This document shows, piece after piece, positions 22,736 through 34,526 of a stretch of 64,000 nucleotides of DNA; within the stretch, counting starts at the first letter, position 1, and each line of letters opens with the position of its first letter. The notes beneath the pieces are model-generated. The model made no database searches. It was given only the letters and a program-made list of their open reading frames with translations, and was not told where the DNA came from. This stretch comes from Isoetes taiwanensis (lineage: Eukaryota > Streptophyta > Lycopodiopsida > Isoetales > Isoetaceae), in assembly GCA_021234155.1 (NCBI GenBank), contig JAJEKV010000039.1, positions 10,987,077 to 11,051,076 of the forward strand, in the 5' to 3' direction. Position numbers and translations under genes: made by a program.

Positions 22736-22824
22736 AAGGTTTACACCTTAGATCCTCAAAAAACAATACTTTGTGTTAAAGTCATTATTTTATACATGTT
22801 GCGGCAAAAGAAGATTAGAAATAT

Positions 22825-22852
22825 ACTAGTTATGGTGCCCGGCGTTGCCAGG
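22825..22852 (-). repeat. Helentron-type 3' end candidate: hairpin plus CTAGT (copy 1)
   Basis: On the minus strand: CTGGCAACGCCGGGCA, five bases, then ACTAGT. The hairpin arm has one mismatch relative to the copies at 42.7 and 61.2 kb. Confidence 0.55.
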
Positions 22853-22859
22853 TTTTAGT

Positions 22860-24190
22860 AACAATTTGAGGAGGTGGTTGTTTCAATGTTGGCTAGAGTG
22901 AGAAATGTGGCTTTTAGGGGGCAAGTGTAGTATAGAGCAAGGCTTTAAGATTCAAAGATAAAGAAGCATTGTGCAAAAAATTATGGATTTGATCTTGGAT
23001 GTTAAACTGTACAAATGTTACAGGACATCGTTTCTGTTTATATGTGAGCTTTAGCAACTGTGAACTTCGATTGTTCTTTTTGTTTATGGAAGTACAATAT
23101 GCTACATTGGAATGCCATGCATATGCCAATGCAAGTGTTTGTTTGGTTGGCTTATAAGCACAAATGGAAATGTTCATTTGGTTGGTTTTTCTAAAATAAT
23201 TCCATAATTTTTTGATATGTTGGTCATATAGGAATAGGATTTTGGCTACTTGAACAATGATAAGAATTACTTGAACCAAAATGCGAACAATATCATTTGT
23301 CTAGACACATATATTCTTTTGCACAGAAAAGCGCTAAAACCTTTGTTCCAAGCCTATTTTTTCCAAAACAGCATTCATTTGAGCAACATCTAAGGTTAGC
23401 TTATATTTTTCAAGTGAACTATTATATTTATCCTAAAATAAGAAAGACTCAAATTTTTCCTAACATAAGCAGCATTTCAAGCCCTGGCTTATGTATGTCA
23501 AGGTTGAATACCCACGCAAATAATGCATTTCATTGATTGAAGATTCCCCATTCAGTTAGAAGCTCTCGGAGATTTTAATTTATAACAACTTAAGATGGTT
23601 GGTATAGAGTAGCGAATCTTTGTATTCCAACACTTCCATCTACTTTCTCATCAACCCATGATACATAGTGTACATATCAACTTAGGAGCAGATGGTGCAT
23701 TTTTATTGATTGAAAAAATAATCCTTCTATTAAAATCTCTGAAAGATTGATCCATGGTAGCATAGACAATTGTATAAAGGCCTTAAATGGGGTAATAGAA
23801 GGTACAAACTATTAACAATCGTGCTGCAATGGCAGAGCCAATAATACAACAAATACATCTGCTACTATGGATCTGAGATTCAAAAATGTATAGAGTGCCA
23901 TTTTCATCATTCAAAAAAAGGAAAAGACCCATTACTATCCACACTACTATCAGTAAACCTAGAGAGACATTTTAAACCAATTTGATTAACAAAACTTTTC
24001 GCAATGGGTTTGATCAATCCTATGCAGACAACCAGCTTAAAAACTTATTTCGATCATCTACTTATAAGTGTACATCTAGAAAGGGGTTTGAATATACCAT
24101 TATTGAGAGCTTTGCTGATCTTCCTATGTGGCTACACAGTGCATTCCCTACAGAGGATGGAAATCATCATTCTTTTGTAGCTCCATTTTA
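22860..24190. other. No gene seen
   Basis: AT-rich, without coding motifs. Short open frames on both strands carry no family signature. Confidence 0.4.
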
Positions 24191-24337
24191 GCTGCATGTT
24201 CAATTCGCTTAAGATAAATTAGCAAACTAAATAACAGGGTATTCAGGCTCAGGTGGCAGTAGCCGCATGTTCAATTCGCTTAAGATAAATTAGCAAACTA
24301 AGGAAATAACAGGATATTCAGGCTCAGATGGCAGTCA
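24191..24337. repeat. Tandem duplication, about 73 bp x 2
   Basis: Two adjacent copies, each beginning near AGCTGCATGTTCAATTCGC or AGCCGCATGTTCAATTCGC and ending near GGCTCAGRTGGCAGT. The second has a small insertion (GGAA). No gene is associated. Confidence 0.85.
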
Positions 24338-26304
24338 AGTTAAAATTTGCTTGGCCTGTGAAGAGCCGGCCAACATGTTTGGTGCAGCAATCAAAGAATT
24401 TGGGCCCTCAAATCCTTTTGCTAGAAGTTGATGATTATCTTTCATTGGACCTCTAGAATGCACTGTATCAGAACATCCATTGAAGTTGATGAGGGTGCCA
24501 AAGCTGTTGGTTAAGATCCTATCAGATATGAGGCAACAGGCATCTCAGTAAGAGAGGAAGCTGATGGGCTGTAGCTACAATATGTCTGTAACAACATCCA
24601 ATTGTAATGAGCGCTCTAAATTATTAAAAACATCTAAATACCTAGAAAGAGATATGGCAACATAACAACTAAAACAATCATACGTAAACATTTTACATCT
24701 TGCATTTCAAGTAAAACAAAAAAAAAAAAAGGTGCAAATTTGGTAGCTTTTGATCAACATTGTAGTGCAAAAATGACAAATATTGATTTATCTAAGCTTC
24801 ATGTTGTACATAATACATACCCAACAAATAACTACAGCACTAAATATCTGGACACAACACTGCACCAAAGCAGCAGTCATTTCAATTCAAGTCGTCTTTA
24901 AGTCACATACATGTCAATCACACCACCGAAAAAGGTCCATCAACAGATAAAAATATTACAATCAGAGAGACTTAAAAGCAGAAAATCATTCTCTGTGTAT
25001 TATTAAAACAACGAATCTAAGCTATCTTTGTTTGCAAATTGAAGACCCTTTAAGTATTAATGTAACCGAAGCGTCTAATAGAAAGGGCCCAATTATATAA
25101 ATGATCCATTTCGAACTGGAGAAACCAAGGACGAAATAACATAAGAGAGCAGATATGGCAGACGGAATTGAGCTTTCTAGATGCACCTTGCAGAAGTAAA
25201 CAATGCAAAAGCTTTATAGAATTTTTATGCAAGCTTTGTGAAAAACTATCGTCAATATTGGATCTCAAATATACCATGTCATTCTTGTCCTTTCCTAAGA
25301 AACGCATCATAAACTGGAGCTTTCATGCAATATCTCTCCTCTAGGATCTACTACTACCAATTGCGGCATGCAAGTTGCAGCCTCAATAAACCACATCCAC
25401 ACATCTTTGTTTCTCGGCCTCCCCATAGAACCATAGCACTTGTTTTTTCTTTTTATTTTGTGGTTCCTCTGCTTTCTCAATCCTATTTTTTGGTTTCCAT
25501 GCTGGGCTCACAATTTTCTGATTCAAGAAAAGTTCAACCATTACGTAGAAACATTGATTGCGTCTTTGCAATAACATGCAGTGCAATAACATTATGGAAC
25601 ATGGAAACCTCTGCAAGACAAAAATTCAAAGAGATTAGATTCCTCCTTGTGAGAATACAGAAAAAAATCATGCAAGTGCTTTCAGCATCATTCAGTATGC
25701 AGATGTTGCAAAGAGCATTCTTTGTAAAAAGCAAGAACAAGTCCTAGTATATAATAAATGCATGAACCTGACCATCACGATCTTCGGATGTTAATCGTAA
25801 GGCATATTAATGTAGGTATTCCGCAGTTCATTAGTTCTTGGCTATGCCGATTGATTCATCATCAGAGGCCACCTCCAGACTCAAAATTTCAGAGGAATCC
25901 AGTGGGCATGTTGGAATATTTCACATGGAAAGGAAATATCTGGAAGGGGAAAAGGCCAGAATGTTAAAATATGTAGCATAATAACAGGGTTTTTTTTTTA
26001 TGTTTTTGTACGAGTTTTACTAAGGTTTTTCTATGATTTCGATGTTGTATTTGATGAGGTGTACTAAATAGTATTTCTAGAGTGCGCCCTTTCTGGACCC
26101 TTGATTATTATGGCACTTTCCAATGGTCATCTATGAATGTTTGAATATTATTCCAAATTGAACATGCAAGGCTCGAGTAATGTATTTCAGGGTTCTTTTT
26201 GCATCTGTGTCTCTGTTTAGGGTTCTATATCTGTGTCTCTGTTTAGGGTTCCATGGCGGACTGGCCCCTCTTTCTAGTAGTAATGATTGTACTAGCCCAT
26301 TGTA
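24338..26304. other. No confident gene
   Basis: Contains a run of about 14 A near 24717 and scattered short open frames. None shows a recognisable domain. Confidence 0.35.
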
Positions 26305-26372
26305 TGGGTCCCATGACCTATTGGTCTCCGTGGACGTTAAAAAAACTATTCTATTCTATTCTATTCTATTCC
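26305..26372 (+). mobile_element. LINE-like 3' end with (CTATT)n tail (copy 1)
   Basis: ATGGGTCCCATGACC is followed by TTGGTCTCCGTGGACGTTAA, a few A and then about five CTATT units. The same end occurs at five other places in this window. The body to the left shows no reading frame, so this is a 5'-truncated insertion or a SINE using the LINE end. Confidence 0.65.
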
Positions 26373-27349
26373 TCCCTCTGTTCTGGCAAAGCTTTTATTA
26401 ACAGCGGTTCGGTTCGGCGCCTTCAAAAGGTACATGCGTTTATGGTAGATGCGAGGGTAAAAAAAGCACAAATTTGCATTCACGCATACAAAAACCATCA
26501 ATTCAGACAAACCCTTTAATTTCCTGGTGCTAAGGCGCGACAATGGCTTCATAGAACCTTCATTGGCGACTATTGCCCCTCTTGCTCTTGGTACGCTGCT
26601 TGAATATTTGCAATTTTCTGTTGATTCTTTACATCGAATCTTGCAAAGACGACAGAAACCAGATGGGCTACGCTTGTTGTTCTTGGTGCATTGGTTGTGG
26701 AGACTTTTCACTGGTGTGAATGGCAGGATACAGGAAAGTTGTGTTACCTTCCAATTATTCTTATTGAAGTTTCTGCAGTTTCTGCTGATAACATTTTCTA
26801 TCGACAGGTAAGACTAGCATGGCGTGTTTACATGGTAGCAAGATTGGCAATGATCCAGAGACATGTGCGTGTATAAATAGGGGCAGGTATCTAGAATATT
26901 ATGTAGAATATGAGGAGCTTACAGAAAGTTTTTCTCAGTTAAATTTAAACTATTTCGAGTTTCATGACAGTTGATATCCAACCATATTCTTTTACGTATC
27001 ATTCATATAGGGTATATGAATAGGAACAATTTGAACTGCTCCAACTAACATGTTACTGGCAGTTTTCTCAAATCTCTGTGTACCTAAAACTTAGTTGTTT
27101 TCAAGTTTTCACGTGTCATGAACTCTCACTTAGGAATTATGCTTCAATATGCAATATACTTCTTATCTAGAGGAAAACTCAGCTTATTGTATACATCTAG
27201 AATGACAGAAAATCCTCTGCTTTGCTGAATGGAATGCATTACTTGGAGAGTGCAACATGTTTCAAAGGAATGTTGCGTATTTAATACAGTCCATCAACTA
27301 CTTGTTCTTTTTGCAGGTTTATGAAGTTAAGCCCAGTTGACTTGTGCCA

Positions 27350-27950
27350 GTTTTCTAAATGAAGGTGAAGCACATGTTGCAATTTCTTACGCAAAGAAGC
27401 TTGTTGATAGAGGGGTTAAATCTCAGGACATTGGCATTATTGCTCCATATGCAGCCCAGGTACCAGCTGCTTAGTTGTATGGCTTCAATTCCGAATGTTA
27501 TGTGATGCCCAAGGGAGTAGATATGTTCTTTTGTTTCAAATTTGTTGATTGAGTCTGCAACTTTTTTCTTACAGGTTCAGCTTCTAAAACAGTTGAAATC
27601 TGAAGAAAATTTATTAAGTGGGCTAGAAATCAGCACAGTAGATGGGTTTCAAGGCCGAGAGAAAGAAGCAATTATTATTTCTATGGTTCGTTCAAATGCT
27701 CTACTAGAGGTGAGTAGCAAATATTTTCTGTATGTGAAGTTTTTCTTTCAAGTTAGCACCTGCACGAGGAACATGTCTTAACTGTTGGTAATGAATGTTG
27801 CCATAGGTGGGGTTTCTTTGTGATCAACGCAAAATAAATGTTGCAATTACAAGGGCAAGAAGACAATGCTGCATCCTCGTCAGGGCTTCCTTTTATTGAC
27901 TATTTTGAGAAGAATGGGGAATATCTGAATGCCATGTATATATAGAGTGC
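27350..27950 (+). pseudogene. SMUBP-2/IGHMBP2-like superfamily 1 helicase, C-terminal remnant
   Basis: Three exon-like pieces with GT/AG borders (to 27459; 27575-27709; from 27807) read [51 protein letters not shown] and then VGFLCDQRKINVAITRARRQ. They carry motifs IV to VI of UPF1-like helicases: [12 protein letters not shown], and VAITRAR with its arginine finger. The end (LIDYFEKNGEYLNA) is reached only after a frame change and an internal loss following CCILVRAS. The N-terminal part with the Walker A motif is not in the window, and the first exon begins in damaged sequence. The plant homologues are nucleic-acid helicases of about 900 residues; this one is dead. Confidence 0.78.
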
Positions 27951-28023
27951 TAGGAAATTCTTAAGCAGCTTATTGACTGTTTTGAGAAAAATGGGTAATA
28001 CTTGAATGCCATGTATATAAGAA
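27885..28023 (+). repeat. Tandem duplication of the helicase gene end, about 85 bp x 2
   Basis: The segment starting TTATTGACTATTTTGAGAAG and ending ATGCCATGTATATA is repeated at once, with several substitutions (TTATTGACTGTTTTGAGAAA). The unit contains the last codons of the helicase frame. Confidence 0.8.
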
Positions 28024-28029
28024 TGCATA

Positions 28030-30725
28030 CATGCAATCATCAATTGAATCCATTTGCCATGGAAATAATTTCTTTGTCTTCATGTTATTGTGCTTTTTAG
28101 TAATTAATATTTAGGCCCATAAAGTTTACCTATGTTTGCTTTAGTTAGGGCCCGAAGGGCCCAAATTTTTTTTTAATATAACAATCAGCACACAACTACC
28201 ATTAACATTATTAACATAAACCATTGCATTTAACACATTTAAATTAAAATCCCCCTTAAACCCCCTTTGGTTTGGGTGCATATTCACACGGGGGGTTACA
28301 TAGGGCAGCGAGAGCCCTTAAAATATATTCACAATACATGTACAAAATTAACACCATTAAGTACATTCTCTCAAACCTTATAGTATTTTGCAAACCTGAA
28401 TATACAGTATACAAACGAGGATCGCTATATATGGTCCAGATCTTGGAATAAAGGGCAAATATGCCCATCCGATTTTCTTGTCTTGCTATTGCATCCTGCA
28501 GATTTAGCATGCATGTATGAGGTGCCCGCAACAAAGGAAAAAGTAACTTTAGTGCCGAGGTGGTCATTGCATTTCTAACCTAGTTCTCACATGTGTGTTC
28601 CATGCATCCAGCCTGGGTAATAATGAGCATTGAAGACTAATCTATAAATTCTAGCATAGGCAACCTCCGCTACTCCAATTTGAAAGCAACAACTTTTACA
28701 TCCTTTCCGAAATTTGATTAGGATATTCTGAGGATAGACTCTATAGATATGGAAACAAATGGACAGAAAGATTCAAATGAGAAACAAAGTCATCTTCTCT
28801 GGAACCTTAGCTGTGTGGAGTCAAAATTCACCAGAAAGAAATTGGAGCATCCCAAACTCTGATTGAGCTCTAAATTTCCACTTAAAGTCTCTAAAGCTGG
28901 TTCACAAAAATGAGAAACCTAAGAAAATGATGTATATTAAAACACACTATTGTTATAACTCCACTGCCATCACCTATATCATGCTCTGATGTGATTATCT
29001 GGCATAAGAGAATCATGAGCATAGAGTATCTACTAAACCCCCCAAAAATTTAGAATGAAGAGCCCGAACAATAGACTAAACTTCTTGGTTATGGCCTTGC
29101 TTACGTTATACAATGACCTAAGAGGCTACTGCGATAACCATCAGATTTGATAGATTTTGGCCTTCTATACTCTTTCCATAAAAAAGTCTACAAAATTGGC
29201 CATCCAAAATAGGGCTTCTTCCACGGCAAGCAATCACATGCAAGCACAACAATCCCTTTTGGATCCATAAATTTGAAGGATGCCAAAAGGAAGAAGGACG
29301 GAGCTAGATGTTCCTTCAAGATAAAGATAACAATAAATCTATAAAGCAAAACTTGGCTTTCTTTAGAGAACATTCAGTAAGAGATGATCCCAGTAAGAAA
29401 TAAAATGCAAGACTCTTACCATTGTCACGTGGTGCGTGCGGCAATGAAGGTGGTCTTTAAATATAGCCATGAATGGTAGAATCGAATTCTCATGTTGCAG
29501 AATCATGTGCGGTTGTAATTGACAACTTAGATCTCCAGGTTAATCTGCATAAAGCAAAGGATTCAGAAAATGAAAATGAAAATGAGTTACAGATGTGCAT
29601 GTGGGCTTACTATCCAAAACCATCTGCATAAAACAAAGGATTCAGAAAACACAACAGAATTAAACACATCTGATATGCTTCCAGTATACATTAACTTACC
29701 ACATTAACTTGCTCTGGTAATGCCATCAAGTAGCAGCAGTATATCCACATATAACCAAATCTTTCAGCCCATGAAGAAAGAGTCATCGTATCATTTACAA
29801 CAGGGTAAATTAAGTAACATCGAGCCTCAAATTTGGAGTGGGTTTTGAGATCTTTTGCCTTGGCATCAATGTTTTATCTTCAAGTCCTGTAGGAATGGCA
29901 TTCTATTCTAGCTCTGGGAACATATTACATTCAATGTCGTGTTGGTAGCAGCAAATACCTAGAAAATAAACACTTATAAACATAGAGCGAACACCAAGCA
30001 AGGAACCAAGGAACATAAACAAACATAACAACAACAACTGTTGCTGCTTCTTACAAAGAGTAACATAATGCAAGAAACATACAACAATAACTACTACTGC
30101 TGCTTAGAAGAGTTAACAGTAAGCAAGGAACATAGCAACAATAGTTATTGGTGATTCTTACAAAATCCAATAGGCCTGATTTTAAATACCTCAATAGAAC
30201 CCATCAACTCCTTCAAAACGCTTATCTGCCAAGTATTAGGTAAAAGCTGCATTGAGTACTCTGCAAATAAAAAATAAATTTTACGCTCCTCATTCTCAGA
30301 GGTTATTCAAAAATAAATCTCTAATTATCTACTCCATCGTGCGAAAGGATGTCTCAGATTTGCATGTTTTCTGCATCAAAGAATAGCCAATGTGACATGC
30401 AAAATCAATTTAAAGTATAAATAAGATCTAGATACAATAAGATGCTGTGATCATGGAGTAATAGGTCATGGGACATCAGAACTTCCAGCCTCAGCAGCTA
30501 AAATCCAGATCAGACACACGATTGAAAATGCTAAAACATGCTTAAAACTGCACGGGAATCATTGGAGATCTGAATTCAAAATCGTGGATCAAGGCTGCCG
30601 GAAAGAAAAAAAGAGATATCAAAACCTCACCCTTTTCTCGGAATCCAATTTGCAAGCATGGAGAGGTCGAATAAGAAGATGACGAAACCACAAAGACCCT
30701 TTCTCGAAATCTAATTTGCAATCGT
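28030..30725. other. No gene seen
   Basis: AT-rich. A short piece (CTGCATAAARCAAAGGATTC) is repeated at about 29545 and 29624. No coding similarity recognised. Confidence 0.4.
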
Positions 30726-30880
30726 GGAGCAAAGTTGTATAAGTATGCCGAAAATAGAAATGCTAAAGCTTCAAAAACCCCTTTTCGAAATCATATCATA
30801 ATAAAAAGTTGGATAAGTATGCAGAAAATAGAAATGCCAAAGCTTCAAAAACCCCTTTTCGAAATCATATCACAAAACTG
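30726..30880. repeat. Tandem duplication, about 75-80 bp x 2
   Basis: Two adjacent copies containing GAAAATAGAAATGCYAAAGC and CCCTTTTCGAAATCATATCA. A more divergent third unit (CCTTTCTCGAAATCTAATTT) lies just upstream at about 30695, so the array may be older and longer. Confidence 0.8.
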
Positions 30881-31167
30881 TAGCGATTTTTGGAAGCCTG
30901 AGAATAGTTTCCGTCAACTAAAATACCAACAATCATAGGAAATCATACTAAAAAAAATTCAAAAAACTTTTCCACCAGACTGGAAAATTCCAAATTAACA
31001 AGGTTGATATATGATGTACTTGAGATCTTCAAGGTCCAAAATTGAACTATTGCAGAATTCAATAAGGAGAATGAAATAGTGGCATTTAAAGACAAATAGA
31101 TTGCTAAATTTGATGTGCACTCTAATCCATGAAACTGGAAATGTCAATGACATCCTATTTCCACCAT

Positions 31168-31401
31168 CCACAACATGGCAACTGGGGAGCCCATTCCGTC
31201 TCCGGAATGGAAAATGACACTCCAATTCTGCTCAGCAGGTCATGAACAGGTAATCAGCTGCTAAATCCTTCTCCCCAGTTGCCATGTTGTGGGGGGATGA
31301 AGTTGGGTCGCTGATTTGGGTCGCTGATTCCAGGACCCGCTCCCGGTTGCCGCCCGTCGCAGGACCCCTGGAATCAGCTTCCCAACTTCCATCCCCCCAT
31401 A
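31168..31401. repeat. Nested inverted repeats (two hairpins)
   Basis: A perfect 22-bp inverted pair (31168-31189 and 31271-31292, CTCCCCAGTTGCCATGTTGT on the right arm) encloses 81 bp. A second imperfect pair starts where the first ends: GGGGGGATGAAGTTGGG with GCTGATTCCAGG (31290-31334), against its reverse complement at 31368-31401. The second loop is GC-rich. No coding sequence. It may be a foldback transposon end or a stem-rich regulatory RNA; I cannot tell which. Confidence 0.7.
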
Positions 31402-31609
31402 CATCTTATGGATGCATCCATATAAAAAATGAAACGTAAAAGGGCTTAAAACAAGATGCTAACGCATCAAGGGGTTGCCCGTTGGCGTTGGACCCTTTGG
31501 GATATTGGGGATGGCAACAATGTTCCTATTCTTCAACTTCAACTTGCTTTAATCATATTGAAATAAGGTTTGCATGGTTAGAGAAGCATGTATAAGGCAA
31601 CAATCATAA

Positions 31610-32088
31610 ATACCTAGTAGGGCTCACAATATGGAACAAGCAACGAGCATATCTACAGCTTATAGACTTGTTATAAACACATATTGATGGACATTTTGCT
31701 CCCTTGGGGCCTCTCCACGTGATAGGTACAAGGGCATAAAGCACCATTGCCAACATTGATAAGTAGATCTTGAAATTTGTGGAGTAAAAAACATGTGTCA
31801 ATAATGGGATTTGAATCATTAATGGGTATTCTATCATAGTAGCAGTAGCGCATTTTTTGGGGTTTGTACCCATTGTAACCTAGTAGTGAAGGTGGCTACA
31901 TATGGTGTGAGGAACAAATTAAAATCACGCAATACCCATAGCTTGCAATTGGTTCTGGTTTGGCCGCCATCGTTCTATACCGTAGCTTCATACAAGAACA
32001 AGAAATCTTCCTCATCGTCCAGGAAAAAGCAACACCCTAACTTTGGCTCTGGATGGGCGTACGCTCACGCTTTGCTAAAGAAGGGCCA

Positions 32089-32126
<38 letters not shown>
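31610..32126 (+). mobile_element. Poly(A) retroposon, about 0.5 kb
   Basis: A pure A run ends at 32126 (from about 32097). The sequence after it (AAGCCAACAATCAAAA) closely matches 31594-31609 (AAGGCAACAATCATAA), a likely target-site duplication of about 14 bp with two differences. The interior has a short plus-strand frame ending KKGH just before the tail. The source RNA is not recognised. Confidence 0.55.
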
Positions 32127-32127
<1 letters not shown>

Positions 32128-32208
32128 CCAACAATCAAAACCACATTACGCCATTAAAAGCTACTCCACAGGGTCTTTTGCGGGCCTTACGATTTGGACA
32201 AAGGGGTT

Positions 32209-32410
32209 GATTTTTGGGTTGTCCCTAGGGGGCAAACCCTTGTTGATATGGGTTTCCAGCATATTCTAAGCATATGCTAGAATATGCCTAAAATATGCTG
32301 GCAACTGCTCCAAACTGGGTGTTGCCTGTAAACTGGCGGTAGGCTATGTTGGTGGTCCAGCCTAGTCACCTCTGTTCAAACTGGCAAACTGGCATCCATT
32401 CTATAGGAGA
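32209..32410 (+). repeat. Dispersed repeat, copy A (pair of 54005-54185)
   Basis: Starts TTTTGGGTTGTCCCTAGGGG with a hairpin-like CCCTAGGGG core, continues CCCTTGTTGATATGGGTTT and 'CATATTCT', then GTAAACTGGCGG and AAACTGGC. The order and spacing are the same as in the copy at 54.0 kb. Probably the end of an unclassified transposon. Confidence 0.6.
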
Positions 32411-32519
32411 TCCGGCAGTTTGGCGCAATACATGTACACCTGTGGCAGACTTCTAAATTTTTCTTGAATGGGGCTTAATTAAAAAAAAAAAAAGTTAAGC
32501 TCAAATTTAAGGGATCTGA

Positions 32520-33660
32520 TACCATATGAGTTGTGAAGATGAGGATTCCCGTGTATACCTGAGAACGGCATCATCATATCTTAATGGAGCTGGTGGAGAA
32601 GGTCGAGCAATGGATATGTTGCAAAGAAAACAAAAGCATGCAGATGTATGGAGGTGTATGGAGGCAATTTATATGCCAAGGGTGAAGCACTCTCTACCTT
32701 GTGCAACGTTATGGGATTGGGTTTAGGTATTCATTTGGCTTCCTGGACTTGCACATCTCTTCAAGGGAATGGTGATTACAAAACTATTTAATTTGTGATT
32801 CTGATTGTGGGATGTCAATTGTTGTGGATCGTCCTATAGCAGGCAAGATTAGGAAATCTCGACTGCGGCACATGAAGAGACCATCTTCAGCAGTCTTGTC
32901 TTTGCTTCATAGCATCACAGTTGGAGACCATCCATTACTTCATCCTTACATACAGGTATTAAACAACATACAATGTTACTGTTTTGGATCTTGCTCTTAT
33001 TCTGCATCGTTCGCACTCCAGATTTGAGCCCATGAAGAAATTGCAAGCAGAACTGTGCTCTGGAAGGACACTTGAAGATGAACTAATGCAGGTCTTGCAG
33101 ACTGCAGATGGAAAATATAATCTTTATCATTTATGTGAAAGTGGTTCTAGCTTATGCTCGTGACCTAAGTGCTGGATTGCAATTTGTACAACGTGCACCA
33201 CAATTGGCTCTTCAGTTGTGCCTAAGAAGGTGGTACTATTCTTCCTTTCTGCTAATTGACGATAATTACATGAATTCAATGTTAGGAAATGTCGCCAGAA
33301 AATTCGACATCTATGATAATTCATTTTAGCTCTGTGATATTCCCATGTGAACTTGAAAATCTAAAGCAAAAAACTCTTGAAGTATTAGCATTGTGCAGAT
33401 GCCCTGCCCGTGGTCATTCTTTTGCTAATAGTTTTTTAGAAAGTAATACTCCCAAGAGCTCAACGTTTGTTGGCCTTTAACGATAAGATTGCCCATTTTA
33501 GTCGTCGTTATTCTATGTGCGAATGCATTGGTTGGTTTATGAATACTTTGCAAAAATATCATGTCCTCCAAATGAACAAGCATTGGCATTCAGCCTTTCT
33601 GACTTATTTAGACCTTTGCGATGACTTATTTAGACCTTTGCGAAGATCCTGATTCAAGAA
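32520..33660 (+). pseudogene. Broken exons of an unrecognised protein gene
   Basis: Several plus-strand pieces read like conserved protein: SRVYLRTASSYLNGAGGEGR with DVWRCMEAIYMPRVKHS and LWDWV; VVDRPIAGKIRKSRLRHMKR with SLLHSITVGDHPLLHPYIQ; and RDLSAGLQFVQRAPQLALQL. Acceptor- or donor-like borders and several stops lie between them, and a 22-bp tandem repeat (TGACTTATTTAGACCTTTGC) falls at about 33600. The composition suggests a large helical-repeat protein, but I cannot name it. Confidence 0.4.
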
Positions 33661-33727
33661 GGTAAGCACGCTAAGAAGAAAGAAGAAAAAACACGAAGGG
33701 GAAGAAGAAAGAACATGGTTATTGTGG

Positions 33728-33842
33728 CTAGTTTTTGGTTTGCGGCCCCCCTCTAACGTGGCATGCATCTGGGCCCTTGATTTTCAGATTGTATGGTGTG
33801 GATCTGTGCCACATTAGGAGGGGGGCTGTAAAATGAAACTGT
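33728..33842. mobile_element. MITE-like element with about 33-bp imperfect terminal inverted repeats
   Basis: The left arm includes GCGGCCCCCCTCTAACGTGG and the right arm TGCCACATTAGGAGGGGGGC, which are reverse complements with a few differences. The total is about 115 bp, with no coding content. No clear target duplication. Confidence 0.65.
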
Positions 33843-34526
33843 CCCGTTATTGTAAGGAGTTAGAAGACATGACATGGGTACATCCAACTTGCTAACCATA
33901 CTAAAGTTTGCAACCTAGAAGTACATACTAAGAAAACCTTGATTACATTCACCATGAAATGTTTGTCAATGCAAAATTTGCATTGTGCCTTAGTGTTCTT
34001 TCTTGATTGTTCAGGCTTCAGAACAGGAAAACACCTTGACAGGCTTATAAATTGTGCGGAAGAGTATCATGTTAATTAGAGTCTGCATGCTGCATTGTGG
34101 CGACCTCATAACCTTCATGTACGAAAATAATTCAGGGCATAATGTAATACAACTCATTAAACTGGTTTCATTTGTTCCAGCCAGCTTCATGTCAAGGTGG
34201 ATGTCAGCAAAATCAAACTGTTTTGTAAGATTCAGTCACCTTGGTCCATGATCCAAAGATTATATAATGTTAAAATCAGTCACCTGGCTCCAGGATACTC
34301 AAGGTTGAGGAGGTTGATGTCAGCCAAATTTGGATCAAAATGGCATTAGCTTCCTCTAGCTGAACATAGACAACTTGCATTGGCAACAACAAGACTAGTC
34401 CAAATTGGCACTGCTTGAGCAGTATCATATTTGTTAATATGGCTATCCTTCACGGTGTTGGTCATTGTTTTTGGACCAATCTTGAAAATTGAGGATAAGA
34501 ACATGCATGATTCACTCACAACTCAC

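Noticed and set aside
26525-26876. Open frames just after the (CTATT)n tail as exons of the SMUBP-2-like helicase
   Set aside because: None matches the helicase, and the frames overlap on both strands without motifs.
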